DNA of 64,000 nt from Campanula takesimana. Lineage: Eukaryota > Streptophyta > Magnoliopsida > Asterales > Campanulaceae. The stretch covers positions 310,001 through 374,000 of the forward strand of contig JAOWBW010000489.1 of the NCBI GenBank assembly GCA_026119855.1, in the 5' to 3' direction. A model generated the notes under the pieces. It was given only the letters and a program-made list of their open reading frames with translations, did no database searches and was not told the origin of the DNA. Position 1 is the stretch's first letter. Each line of letters begins with the position of its first letter. The position numbers were made by a program, and so were the translations under genes. This document shows positions 12,701 through 23,841 of this stretch, one piece after another.

Positions 12701-14183
12701 ATTCTTTTCTGGTGCTTCAACCAGTGACAGACCAATATTCATTCCATGGATCAAAGATGACCGTATTCGTACTAAGGGAAAGACTCCTCGGATTTCTAGA
12801 CTGAAGCGAAAAATTGTCTATGAACCTAGATGTCTACTACCTGGAAAACTGAAGATAGGTGGTAAGATCGTTCTCCCTGGTCTATCTCCTAAAGAAGTTC
12901 ACATCACTTCAAATGGTTGGATGAGGAGATGCTCTATGATCAATGATGAGCTTAAAGAAATTCTGGAGTATCGGCATCTCAACGCTCGTGGCCTTGTGCA
13001 CTTAGTCAAATCAGCTGCACTTGCCATTACTCTGCCGATGTCCTCGTCAGCGTGCCGATCACATGGTTTACACATCTGGCTGCTGAATGCCAGATTGGTA
13101 ATCATGATATTGGAAGGCATTGCTTGTTTGAAGTTTCAGCTTGCTTTGCTGCTCTCTATGGAAGACAACGGCATCTTTCATCTTTCAGGGGATAGAGACA
13201 TTATTGTCCATCCAAACTTTCCTCTGGAGATTGTTTATTCTAGACCTGCCGGTGATATTGTCTCCACATTCATTCCTGTTGATGTTCTTTCTGCTACTGA
13301 GATTGTTGCTGCTCCTGCTGATGATGCCGACCTTGTTTCTGCTGATGATAGTTGTGCCGATGACTTAGATCTTGCCGATGATGAAGATCATGTGCTACAA
13401 AGAATTCTATCTTTGCCTCCACCTCCTGTTCCTGTTCCTTCTTCTCCTCTGCCGATTGTTATTTCTGACGATGATACGCAGATTGTTGCCGATGAGGTTC
13501 AGATCGAGGATGCTGGCCTGGAAAATGAGGAATTTGTCCCTTCTCTGGTTCTCAGAAATCCAAATTCTTTTGCTGCACCGATCTATGTTGATAGACCCAT
13601 TGTCTTCAACAGCGTCTATGATTTTCATTGCTTTGAAGAAGGAGATGATTTTAATCAGGATGCGCCTCCTACTCGTGGTGATTTGGTTGACTTCTCCCAC
13701 TCCATTGCGGACCTGTTCAAACAATCCACAAATGAGCTCTCCAAGCAGATTCGTAAGTCCAATCAGGAGGAGGATGTGATCAGAATCAGGACATCTGTTT
13801 ACAATGACATGAAAAATCTGCTGCAAGATAGGACTGAACGCGTTTTTAATCTGTCTGAGTTAAATGGCTCTCTTGTCACTCAACAGAAAATTTTACTTGC
13901 CGAGCACAATGACACCCGCAGCAAACTTGAAGCCTCCAATGAGAAACTTGCTGATATTCAGAATGAACTTCTTGAAGCCAAATTGAAGATTGCTGCTCTT
14001 GAGGCAAACAACAAGATGTTATCTGATAGATTAGAGAGTGCTCAGAGAAGGCAGAGCAAGGCAAAAAGGAAAGCGGAAAAGAAAGAAGAAAGAGCAAAGA
14101 AGAAAGCAAGAAAGTCTGAATCTACAAAGGACTCGACTCCAGCAGATCCCAAGACGTCTGATCCAGCTGCTTCTGATTCTTGA
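9776..14183 (+). pseudogene. Element B extra (env-like position) ORF, about 1,470 codons, broken
   Basis: This very large ORF lies between pol and the 3' LTR, where SIRE/Maximus elements carry their so-called envelope-like ORF. I recognise no enzymatic domain and no clear transmembrane segment. The N-terminal part (9776-10770) is mixed alpha/acidic, followed by an Ala/Lys-rich stretch with basic KKKRAKK-like clusters. The middle (11640-12200) is very acidic with many Asp/Thr repeats. The last 120 residues (about 13,780-14,180) are heptad-rich and coiled-coil-like, ending in a Lys/Arg tail that would suit nuclear localisation. It is broken by a frameshift near 10,770, an in-frame TAG at 11419-11421 and a frameshift near 12,250. 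ATG 9776 is chosen because a predicted intron ends just before it. Function unknown; calling it envelope would rest on position only. Confidence 0.75.
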
Positions 14184-14512
14184 GTCGACATAGCCAATGA
14201 TGTAGATATCTTATGAAGACCTTCATAGACAAATCTCTTTGCTTAATAATATTTTGTTTGTGCTAATATTTTTTTCTTATATATATATGTTATCTGCATT
14301 ATTCTGTGCTAATCCTCCTTGCAGATTAACATTCTGCCGATTCATTGAACCGGCTTCACCATTTATTTTGGTGAATCCACCTTTTACTTTAGACATTTAG
14401 TGTGACTTACCTTAGGAAATGATTTTACCTAGATATCCATAGAAAACTTTCCCTAAGTTAAGAGATGTCCTTAGTATTAAGGGTGATTGGACTTAAGAAA
14501 TTAGGAGGAGAT
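14184..14512 (+). other. Element B 3' untranslated region and polypurine tract
   Basis: AT-rich non-coding sequence follows the extra-ORF stop. It ends in the purine run TTAGGAGGAGAT (14501-14512) directly before TGTTG at 14513, matching the GGAGATTGTTG junction typical of SIRE-type elements. Confidence 0.75.
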
Positions 14513-15880
14513 TGTTGTTCAAATAGATTCCTAGATCATAGAATTACTTAATCCCACTCATGCTTGCACTTAGGATCCCCCAATTTTATTAGAACCTTTT
14601 TAGGTACCCTTAGGATTCTTTGTGACAAGCACAGGTGTATTACAACTCTTCAAAACAAGACAAACCAGCAGAGGAAGCAAATCAGCAGACCAGTAAACAA
14701 GTTGTCGATCAACTCTATTCTTAACATGCGACAAGTTGCCGATCAACTTGCTACACAAGTTGCCGATCAACTTATTAAAGAAGTTGCCGATCAACTCCAT
14801 TCTCAACATGCCGATATAATGGACAGTCCGCACTGTCAGTCAGGTGACATCATTTCATTAAAGTCAACTTTGCTGATTGTCTCTATACTGTTTTATCATA
14901 AAGTAGTTTACCTGCTCTGTAATGATTACTGCGCCATCTGACACATAGCTACTTTTAGCTATACTCTGTCTCTACTTGCTTTTGTAGGTAACCGGTTGAG
15001 ACAAAGGGGTCTTTACCCATCAGACTTTTCAGGCACGCGTATCTTCGCCATTAATGCCAAGGATACTGCATTAAATGCTCCTCACCTACCCAGCTGGAAA
15101 TTCAAATGTTATCCTTCTTCAACAAGCTAAGACATTAACTCCTCCTATAAATAGAGGACTCAGTGCATTGAAGAAGGTTGGTGATTTTAGTGCATTGAAG
15201 AGAGTTGGTTGTTTGAAGCATTCATTGAAGCTCAAACATTCCGTGTCCAGATAATCATTAGATCATTTAATAGGACATACACTTGTGCACAAACTCAACA
15301 ACATTGTTAGTATTCCCGAACTAGATCATTTTAAGGAATACGTTGTTTGAGTATTTCACACACCCACCTGAGTGAGACAAGTTCTTTTGAACTTGCCGCT
15401 CAAATACACTTGGTCAGATATTTGTTTTACGATTCATTAACTATCTCTAGAATTTAGTCTTTGTATCCGGAAAAGCCGTGCTTGTAATAGACTAGGGATA
15501 TTTAATAGTGCTCTTAACCCAAATCCAAGTTCTGACCAAACTTGGTAGAGGACGTAGCAGTATTTACACTGTGAACCTCTCCAAATCCTTGTGTCCCCTG
15601 TCACTTACTGTCCTTGCCGGTTGGAACTCTATCACCGGCAAATCATTACTGTTCTTGCTGATTCATCATTATTTCCTTTGACCAATATCTTGAAACTGCA
15701 TTGAACTTTTGGAAACAACTTTGTGTAAATCTAAGCTCTGAAAATCTTTTATACACTGATCTTGTGTGAGTTAAAACTAAGTCATATTTTACCCTCTGCG
15801 CTTACTGATAATAGTTTGCAAACTGATAAGTGACTTTGCATTTAAAAGTGTTTCTTTGTAAAAGTTTAAAAAGGCTATCA
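14513..15880 (+). repeat. Element B 3' LTR, truncated at its 3' end
   Basis: Starts TGTTG after the polypurine tract. It contains a TATA box (TATAAATAG, 15146-15154) with transcript-like sequence downstream. No CA terminus or target duplication is visible at 15880, where C-type LTR sequence starts, so the LTR end is missing. Confidence 0.8.
14699..14797 (+). repeat. Four copies of palindromic motif AAGTTGCCGATCAACTT in element B LTR
   Basis: Copies start at 14699, 14733, 14757 and 14781; the first and last differ slightly. Each has 6-bp inverted arms AAGTTG/CAACTT around CCGAT. They lie about 350-450 bp upstream of the LTR TATA box, suggesting an enhancer array. Confidence 0.85.
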
Positions 15881-17275
15881 TGATCAAGAGCTCAAAACAT
15901 CATTATATATCATCATTTAATAAGAAGAACAACAAGAGTAACAATATTGTATTATTGAATATAAAATGGAGGTTTAGCCTAAAAAGGTGGCTAAACCCCT
16001 CAAGAAATTACATAAACATTACATCTTACCCTTTTAGATGATTACAAGGGGGAAATGATGCCTAGGTTGTGCTCCCTTTGCTTCCAAGGGAAGACTTTTT
16101 TGGGTTGTTTTCTCAAGGTTTTGGCCTTGTGTTGAAAGAGTTTGTGTTTAGTGTTTGTGTGGTGGTTTTATGGTGGTGTGGTGGTGGTGATATGGTGGTG
16201 TGGTGATGGTGTGGTGGTGGTGTTCTTGTTGAGAGAGAATGAGAGTGGAGGATGGTAGGGTTTTTTTTTTCTTTTTGTTTTTGTGTCTCTCCCTTTTTGA
16301 AATGGATGAGAGTGGTGTATATAGGAGGAGGGAGGTGGTAAATTGGTTGTAACTTGGAGGGGGGAGGTTGTAAATTGGTGGATTCATCATCTATCCTTCT
16401 TGACTAAGGCTTAAAGTCATCTTCCTTATCTCTGTTCTGGCTTTCCGCTCCGCAACTGCTCCGTTGTGCGCATCTCCGGTGTCCCGGTTGTCCGCGAGTC
16501 CAATATGAAAGTTGCTCGGAATATTTTTCTGGTCAGGCCGGTATATCTGAAATATTTTTATGAGCAAGGAACAACAATAATATATTTTTTCATCTTCTTG
16601 ACCAATTGATAAGATATTTTGAGATATTTTCCAATTTGGATAACCATCTCTCCGGCTCCAGATTTTCGTTCCGTAACTGCTCCGTTGTGCGCGCCTCCGG
16701 TGTCCCGGTTGTTCGCGAGTCCAACATGAAAGTTGCTCGGAATATTTTTCTGGTCAGGCCGGTATATCTGAAATATTTTTATGAGCAAGGAACGACAATA
16801 ATATATTTTTTGCTCTTCTTGACCAGTTGATAAGATATTTTGAGATATTTTCCAATTTGGATAACCATCTTTCTGGCTTCGGCTTTCCACTCCGTCGTGC
16901 GCGCTCCGGTGTCCCGGTTGTCCGCGGGCTCAACATGAAAGTTGCTTGGAATAATTTTGTGGTCACGCCGGTATATCTGAAATATGTCAATTAGCAAGGA
17001 AAGGTAATAATATATTTTTAATGCACAGAATGGATAACAGCGAGCAGTTCGGGGGTTGCGGGCCCCGTTTTCGGTCCCGCACCTCGAAAAACAAAATTTT
17101 TGCCTGTTTGCTCGTTTTTTCGCTCTGATCATGAATTTGAAGTCCGTTTATCCATTCGATGTACCGATAAGGCTCACGGCAGTCCCGCACAGCCAAATCG
17201 AGGGTTTTAGGTCAATTTTCGGGTTTAGACCGATTCAAGGTGGGTTTTTAGGGGTGCGAGATCAGGGTATCTACA
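15881..17275 (-). repeat. Element C 3' LTR, truncated (1395 bp)
   Basis: Matches 54237-55629. On the minus strand it starts TGTAGATACCC at 17275 and is cut at 15881. It contains a TATATA box (16318-16323) and about 2.6 tandem copies of a roughly 220-bp module (about 16441-17020) holding CTCCGGTGTCCCGGTTGTCCGCG and a GGTCAGGCCGGTATATCTGAA-like core. Confidence 0.9.
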
Positions 17276-17288
17276 GAGCCCCTCGTCG
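17276..17288 (-). other. Element C polypurine tract
   Basis: On the minus strand CGACGAGGGGCTC abuts the 3' LTR. E, F and I share the closely related CGCCGAGGGGCT(A/C)C at the same place. Confidence 0.85.
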
Positions 17289-18840
17289 AATCTCCTGGTT
17301 AAAGGGGATTCTACGATTCACTAAGAGACACTCGATCTCGTCTAGGGTATAACGCCTGGGTCCAAGGTAGGACTTCCTACGTATCTCTTTCGAGAATCAA
17401 GCCTCCGTAGTTCTAACTCAAACTATAAATCAAACACAGACAATGGTCGGTTCCGGTTTCCCGGTTTACCTACGTATCTCTCTCGAGATTCAGACCAAAC
17501 GTAGTTCAGGTTTATTAAAATTTAAAGCAAGGGGTAGCATTGAGATGCGATATCTCTTTGCTGGGGATGGGGGTTGGCATTGAGACATGGTTATGAGAAT
17601 GGGCGACTGAGCTCACCAAGGTAAGCTACCTACGTATCCCTTGCGGGAATCAAATCGCGGCGTAGTTCTGGGGAGGTACAACTCGGGCCCCCGAGATGAC
17701 CAAGGTGGAATAACATAACTTCAATTGGGGAACGTACGACGTTGCGCAGTTCGGGGGAGGTAATCTCGGGCGCCCGATAAGACCAGGGTGGAACAACATA
17801 GCATTGATGGGGAGTTGCATTGAGAAGCGAAGTCTCTTTGCTGGGGGGTTGGTATTTGACCAACAAATTGCGAGAATTGGCGACTGAGTCCAACGTTGTG
17901 AACTGCCTACGTATCCTGCCGTGGGAATCAAGTCGAGTCGTAGTTCTGATTAGAACCGACTCGAACAATTAAGAGAAGGCTTAAGACCAACACGACTCAA
18001 GGGTTGACGCAAGGTACAATCCGAGTAAAGGGTGCATTGAGATTTGATCTCTCTTTGCAAAGGGATGGAAATCATGAAGGGAGAACGTACGACGTTGCGC
18101 AGTTCGGGGAGGTAATATCGGGCGCCGGAGAAGACCAAGCTGGAACAACATATCTTTTCAAAAGGGGGACCTACGACGTTGCGCAGTTCGGGGGAAGTAA
18201 TCCCAATCTTTCGAGAAAACTGAGGGCAATAAACAACTGAAGCCATTTATGTACACAAACTAAAATCAAGGATACCCTGCATTCTGCACCGTCCAGATTC
18301 TTCTGCCTTTGTTTTTGCTGTGTGATTAGATTTTTGTACTTTTTTAAGCGAGAGACCACCGCTTTGTGTGATCCACTGGTGCTGTTTTAACCCCGACTGA
18401 TTCTTTTTTGCTATTGGGAGGGATAACAGGATCGGCTTCGTCCGTTGATCTGCAAGTTATCTTTGCATGCAGTGGCAGATGTGATTCACACAGATAAAAA
18501 ATGGATTATTCTGACCGAACACAATCTTTCTTTTATTCTGAAATTCCGGATACTTTTTTCTTTTTTCTTTTTTTTTTTTAAATGACACCGACTCGCGATT
18601 AATGACCAACACTGAATCAAGCCCGGATTTCAGAGGGCGGCTGCGGTTATATTCATGATAAAGGGGACAAGGTTCAATGCCTAGGGATGAGGAAAAGGAA
18701 AATGTCAGCTTTTCTAAGAGCCGCCGTACGGACGACTGGCACCTTCTGCTGGGTTTTTGACTTTTCGAACCTTGCTTTTGGCTAGGGGGACGGGGAGACA
18801 ACCCCTTTTGGAATACTGATGATTTAGGCCAAGTTTTTGG
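17289..18840 (-). repeat. Element C 3' non-coding region with stem-loops and diverged tandem repeats
   Basis: There is no credible ORF here. Four copies of the GAACTACG...CGTAGG stem-loop lie on the minus strand at 17376-17413, 17469-17507, 17629-17668 and 17906-17946. Blocks reading ACGACGTTGCGCAGTTCGGG recur near 17739, 18089 and 18175, and blocks reading TTGCTGGGG(A)TGGGGGTTGG recur near 17560 and 17840, so part of the region is a diverged tandem array of roughly 300-bp units. The interval 18250-18840 is unique-looking and leads into the antisense promoter. Confidence 0.75.
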
Positions 18841-18845
18841 GAGGT

Positions 18846-18853
18846 TATAAAAG
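18846..18853 (+). promoter_or_regulatory. TATA box of element C antisense PMD gene
   Basis: TATAAAAG lies 94 bp upstream of the PMD ATG (18940), followed by a CT-rich, ATG-free leader. It is on the strand opposite to gag-pol, so the PMD ORF appears to have its own promoter. Confidence 0.7.
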
Positions 18854-18939
18854 GGGAGGGGGAGCTCTTCTTATTTCTCACACCAACCAACTTCTCCTTC
18901 TTTCCTGCTTTGCATCCTTTAGCTCATTTCCCTTCTAAA

Positions 18940-20352
18940 ATGGCTAATCTTGGCCAAACCCTGGTTAACATCGAAGAATACCGGGTAGGACTCGACTGTT
19001 GGGTGAATTCATACCCAAATAATGTACGAGCGGTGCTAGAAGAAAACTATCATTTCAAGTTGCTCTTTACTCTGAGGAAGCTTCCCATTCAGTGGGAGAT
19101 GATCCGCGGTGCTTCTGTTATCTGGTCAACCCGGACCCACTTGTTCAATTTCAATCAAGACGAACTGTGTCCCACCTTTGAGGAATTCTGCGCCATTACA
19201 GGCAATACCATTTACGGCGAGGCCATGGTGCCCACTTCCCGCAGGACACCTGCTCGGTGGCTCATTGAAACCTTCGGCTTTGATATTGACTTCTCAAGGG
19301 TTCTCCTTCATGGGACCCACCTTGACATTACTTGTTTCCCCGAACTCTTTGGCGAGGCTGACCCTCATAACCCGGTGTACTCCGACCGTAGGGACTTTGC
19401 CTTGGTTATGTGCCTATTTGCAGAGATGTTTTTCGTTTCTTACGATGGCTTCATCGACTCAAGGATGGTGGACATCGTTGATTCTTGCATGCGTGGTGCC
19501 GGCAACGTGATGACTGTCCTTTTGGCTGAGACTTTGCATGGGCTGGACGGCTACTATCCGAGAGGTAATGCTTTCACGTCGGGCAGCCCCATTCTATTGC
19601 AGATCTGGCTTCAGGAGCATCTCAAGATCATTCGGCCGCTGTCGAATCCAGACTATTCCCCTTCTATGCTTCCAAGGCGAGGTTTATACAGGCAAAACTG
19701 CACTACCGTCAAGGAGTGGGTTGGACACTTTTGGCGGATCACATAAGCAGACATCACGTGGGTGCCTCCGCATTGGGGTTTGAGCAGGTATCTCATTACG
19801 AGTGCGGGTCATTCCTTCATCTGGCTGGCTGGGCTTCGCTCCACCACTTTCTACTTGGGCCAACGGGTGGCTCGCCAGTTCGGACAAGTCCAAGGGATCC
19901 CCTTTTCTGACCTTCCCATCACAGATAATTTGCCGGTGAGTACCAACATATGCAACTTGATCAAAGAGGTTTGGTATTAGAATGGTGCACACATCGGTCG
20001 AGGCAGGCACCGGGGTGAAGGGGACACATTTTATGAACCCACTTTGGAATATCTTGAGTGGTTGGGCCCTCAAATTGCTGAAGAAACCGCTACCATTGCA
20101 GCTTTGGTACTGAAGCTCGTAGGTCCAGAAATTCTGTCTGGTGATTACAATTCCCAGATAACAGGTCTGACAGTTTTCCAGAATCAGATTGGCGGGAGTC
20201 AACCACGCAGCGGTCATCGATCCGGACGCCGCAGAAATGATCGGGGCTCAACTTCAAGGAACACCCAGCCTGATGCAACGAACTCTGAGAATCAAAGGGG
20301 AGAAAGCTCGACGGGTCCTTATCCGAACGTGTTCGATCGTCTCAGTCCCTGA
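18940..20352 (+). pseudogene. Element C antisense plant mobile domain (PMD) ORF, two nonsense codons
   Basis: This ORF lies antisense to gag-pol, between the end of pol and the PPT. A single frame of 470 codons is interrupted only by TAA at 19744-19746 and TAG at 19978-19980; there is no frameshift. The N-terminal 150 residues match the pattern of plant mobile domain proteins: a conserved Trp/His stretch, then an FNxxELCPTxEEFCAITG box near 19140-19200 (the PMD PTxEDFxxIxG signature). Alternating helices and an LxxWLQEHL-like segment (about 19600-19625) follow. The C-terminus (about 20200-20350) is Ser/Arg/Asn-rich and probably disordered. PMD proteins occur in plant host genes (MAIN family) and in transposons; their biochemical activity is uncertain. 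ATG 18940 is chosen because a TATA box precedes it by 94 bp. Family assignment is from motif memory, not a search. Confidence 0.8.
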
Positions 20353-20696
20353 ATAAAGTTTCAGTTATTTTCGCTTTAATCCTTGGTTGCCACGCCAAGA
20401 TGATGTGTTTTTATTTCAAAGTTTGTTGTGTTTGTTTTTCCTTTTGAATGTAATGTTTGCAAGTTCAACGTGGGGAATAAAAATCTTTTTTTACTTTTAA
20501 TGACCGGACCCGAAGGTTGCCTACGTTCCTCTTTAGAGGCTCAGGTCAACGTAGTTCGACACAGTTACATGAAATTTTGCGCGCCTCCTTTTTTTTACCT
20601 AGAACTGCCCTTTCGGGTTTTCACCTCTAGTGGGGCTGTCTTTTGCGCCTTTTTTTTTTTTACAGACTCGATAGGAAACACAAATCTCTGCGTCTT
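20353..20696 (-). other. Element C spacer between pol stop and antisense PMD stop, with one stem-loop
   Basis: Convergent 3' ends meet here. A GAACTACG...CGTAGG stem-loop lies at 20557-20520 on the minus strand (stem CCTC/GAGG). T-rich runs near 20485 and 20650 could be A-tracts of the minus-strand transcript. Confidence 0.65.
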
Positions 20697-23600
20697 CTAC
20701 GCATAATACTTCTTCAATTTGCTGAGGTTGCAGGGTTGAACAAGGTCTTCTCTAAATTCAGTTTGCAGGAACACGGCTCCACCAGACTGTATCTTCTTGA
20801 CAATGTAGGGGCCCAACCACGGAGACTTCCATTTCCCTCGGGGGTCAACATAACTTGGTGGCTTTTCTCGCAACACAAGATCTCCCATTTTGATATTACG
20901 GTCTTTCACTTTCTTGTTAAATGCTCTGTCAATTCTGCGCTGGTACGCACGATTGTGCTCAAGGGCCAACAACCGCTTTTCATCGAGCAATGCTAACTCT
21001 TTATGGCGACTTTGTAACCAATCAACTTCAGACACTTGATTCTCAAGTAGCACTCTCATAGAGGGGACTTCAAGCTCAATCGGGAGAACTGCTTCCATGC
21101 CATATGCAAGTGAATAAGGAGTAGCCCCAGTCGGTGTCTGAACAGATGTGCGGTATCCCCACAAGGCTAAAGGAAGCTTCTCGGACCAATCTTTTCCAGT
21201 GATAGCCATCTTTCTAATGATGTTCTCTAGGGTTTTGTTCGCCGCTTCTACCGCTCCATTGGCTTGGGGTCGATAGGGGGATGACTTGTGTCTGACCACC
21301 CGGAATTCGTCAAGCAATCAGTTGACTTCCCCTTCAAAGTGAGTTCCATTATCTGAGATCATCTCATAAGGGACCCCATATCTGTAGAAAATGTTGGTAC
21401 AAATGAACTCGGCTACCTTCTTGGTATTCAAAACTTTGTAAGCAGCGGCCTCAACCCACTTGGTGAAGTAATCGATAGCTACGAGCACGTATTCTTGCCC
21501 ACCCGAACCTTTCGATTTGACCTGACCAATAACATCTATCCCCCATGTGGAGAAAGGCCAAGGAGCAGTTGATTTATAAAGAACGTGTGGCGGCAGATGT
21601 TGTAGACTAGCGTACCGCTGACACTGATCACAGGTTCGCACTTTCATCATACAATCCTTTTCCATCGTGGTCCAGTAGTACCCTTGCCTCACTATCTTCT
21701 TAGCGAGCATGTGCCCATTCATGTGGGGTCTACACAGTCCCCCATAGATTTCATCCATGATTCTATTCACCTCAGTCTTATCTACACAGAGCAAATTTGG
21801 TCCGTGATGATACCTTTTGTACAACTGATCTCCGGAAATCACAAATTGGGAGGCCCATTTGCGCATTGCAATCATTGCCCTTTTGTACCTTTCTGGAGGG
21901 TAGGTCCCATTCCTGAGCACATTCCATACGTCTGTATACCACGGCTCTTCATTCTCTTCGCTTTCTAGCTCAATATCCAGGCAGTAGGCTGGGATTGATC
22001 TCTTACTAACCACAAACGGCTTTACCATAACATCTGCAGGGAATTCCATGATGGAGGCTAGGGTAGCCAATGCATCTGCGAATCTGTTTCGGTCCCTTGG
22101 GAGATAATGGAATGAGATATCTGAGAAGCGTTCTGTGAGCACTACCAGTCGAATATGATACTGCTGTAGTCTTGGATCCAGGATTTTCCATTTTCCCTCG
22201 ACCTGATTGATGATCAAGGCGGAGTCCCAGAACACTTCAATTTCTTTGACCCCTCGATTTAATGCTTCTCCCAGGCCGGCGATGCAAGCCTCATACTCTG
22301 CTGTGTTATTCGAACAGTCGAAGTCTAACCGGATAGCAATGGGCGTGTGCGCATCACTTGGATCAATGAGCAAGATTCCAATTCCGAAACCTCTCTTGTT
22401 GGCAGCCCCATCAAAGAAGAGTTGCCACTTATTCTCCGAACAATCAACAGTGTAGATCCCTTCATCGGGAAACTGAGCTTCTGGTCCGGGCTCAAGATCA
22501 AGAGCCAAATCTGCAAGCTGTTCTGCTATCACCCTTCCTTTAATGGACTTAGGCATTGCGTAAGTCATATCAAACTCGCTTAAGAGAAAAGCCCACTTGG
22601 CCACTCGATTGGACATGGTTGGCCTTTCGAGGATGTACTTCACTGGATCCATTCGGGATATAATCTGGACAGGTAAGGATTGCAGATAAATTTTTAATCG
22701 CTGCGAGACCCAAACCAAACCGGTACATGCCTTTTCCAACGCTGAGTAGTTCAATTCACTCCCTTGTAGCTTTCTGCTAACAAAATAGATGGCACTTTCC
22801 ACCCAGGAGTCCTCCTTTTCTTGTGCAAGCATTGCTCCTACTGCAGTATCAGTAACTGTTAGGTACAGTCGTAAGGGTTTGTACGAATGAGGTGGCGCCA
22901 AGACCGGTGGGCTTGTCAAGTATTCTTTGACCTTTTCAAAAGCAATCTGGCATTCTTCATCCCATGATCGATCGGTGTCCTTTTTTAGGAGCTTAAAGAG
23001 CGGTTCACACATCATGGTTAACAGCCGTATGAATCTGCTAATGTATTGAATCCTTCCCAAGAAACCTTTCACCTCTTTCTGAGTTTGAGGTTGAGGCATT
23101 TCTGTGATGGCCTTTATTTTGTCGGGGTCGACTTCAATCCCTTTTTCAGTTACCAAGAAACCTAAGACTTTGCCTCGGACAGTACCGAATGTGCATTTAG
23201 CAGGATTCAATTTCATGTGGTACTTCCGCAACCTTTCGAAGAACTTTCTGAGGTCAATCAGATGCTGAGCGCCTTCTTCAACTGAGTGCACAATCATGTC
23301 ATCCACGTAGATTTCAAGCTCTTTGTGGATCATGTCATGAAAAAGGGTCGTAGCACCTCTTTGATAAGTGGTTCCGGCATTTTTAAGACCAAAAGGCATC
23401 ACAGTATAGCAGAACGTCCCCCACGGGGTGATGAAGGAAGTTTTCTCTTGATCTTCTACTGCCATCTTAATTTGGTTATAACCCTCCATTCCATCAATGA
23501 ACGACTTCACTTTGTGCATTGCAACCGAGTCCACCAAAATGTCAATATTTGGTAACGGGAAATCATCCTTCGGGCAAGCCTTGTTGAGGTCTCTGAAATC

Positions 23601-23841
23601 AACACATATCCAGACTTTGCCGTTCGCCTTTTCAACTGTGACCATATTGGACAACCATTGGGGATACTCCACAACTCGGATGAAGCCTACTTGTAGCAGC
23701 CTCTCGATCTCCTCTTTAACCTGAAGGGCCCACTGCGGCTTGATTCTGCGTAGTTTTTGCTTGACCGGTTTGGCGTTAGGAAGGGTAGGAATTCAGTGTT
23801 CCACTATCGTCGGATCTAACCCTGGCATGTCTTCATACGAC
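20697..23841 (-). pseudogene. Element C pol, 3' part: RT, RNase H, archaeal-type RNase H, integrase
   Basis: This is the main replication enzyme block of a Tat-group element. It continues the RT begun at 47968-48260, from which E separates it. RT shows FRDLNK, the YVDD catalytic box (about 23309-23298) and a complete thumb. A Ty3-type RNase H follows. A second, archaeal-type RNase H then has FDGAAN (near 22410), TAEYEA, a central Asp and RFADALATLA; this duplicated RNase H is a Tat-lineage hallmark. Integrase has an HHCC finger (about 21750-21600), a DDE triad with Asp near 21538, Asp near 21350 and Glu near 21250, and the C-terminal domain ends at 20697. Two in-frame stops break it: TGA at 23793-23795 and TGA at about 21318. 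There are no frameshifts. Both stops are one transition from sense codons, so the copy was functional recently. Confidence 0.93.

Larger units (their letters stand above)
8122..15880 (+). mobile_element. Element B: Ty1/Copia, SIRE/Maximus-like, 3' half
   Basis: B begins inside Copia RT where A inserted. It continues through RNase H, an extra ORF of about 4.4 kb, a polypurine tract and an LTR that stops abruptly at the C junction (15880). An extra ORF between pol and the 3' LTR, followed by a GGAGATTGTTG-type PPT/LTR start, is typical of the SIRE/Maximus lineage. The rest of the element would lie upstream of the window, on the other side of A. Confidence 0.85.

Noticed and set aside
9776..14183. 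Host nuclear gene with coiled coil and basic tail
   Set aside because: It sits between Copia pol and PPT in the same orientation, shares the TTGCCGAT motif with the LTR, and is degenerate. An element-borne extra ORF is simpler.
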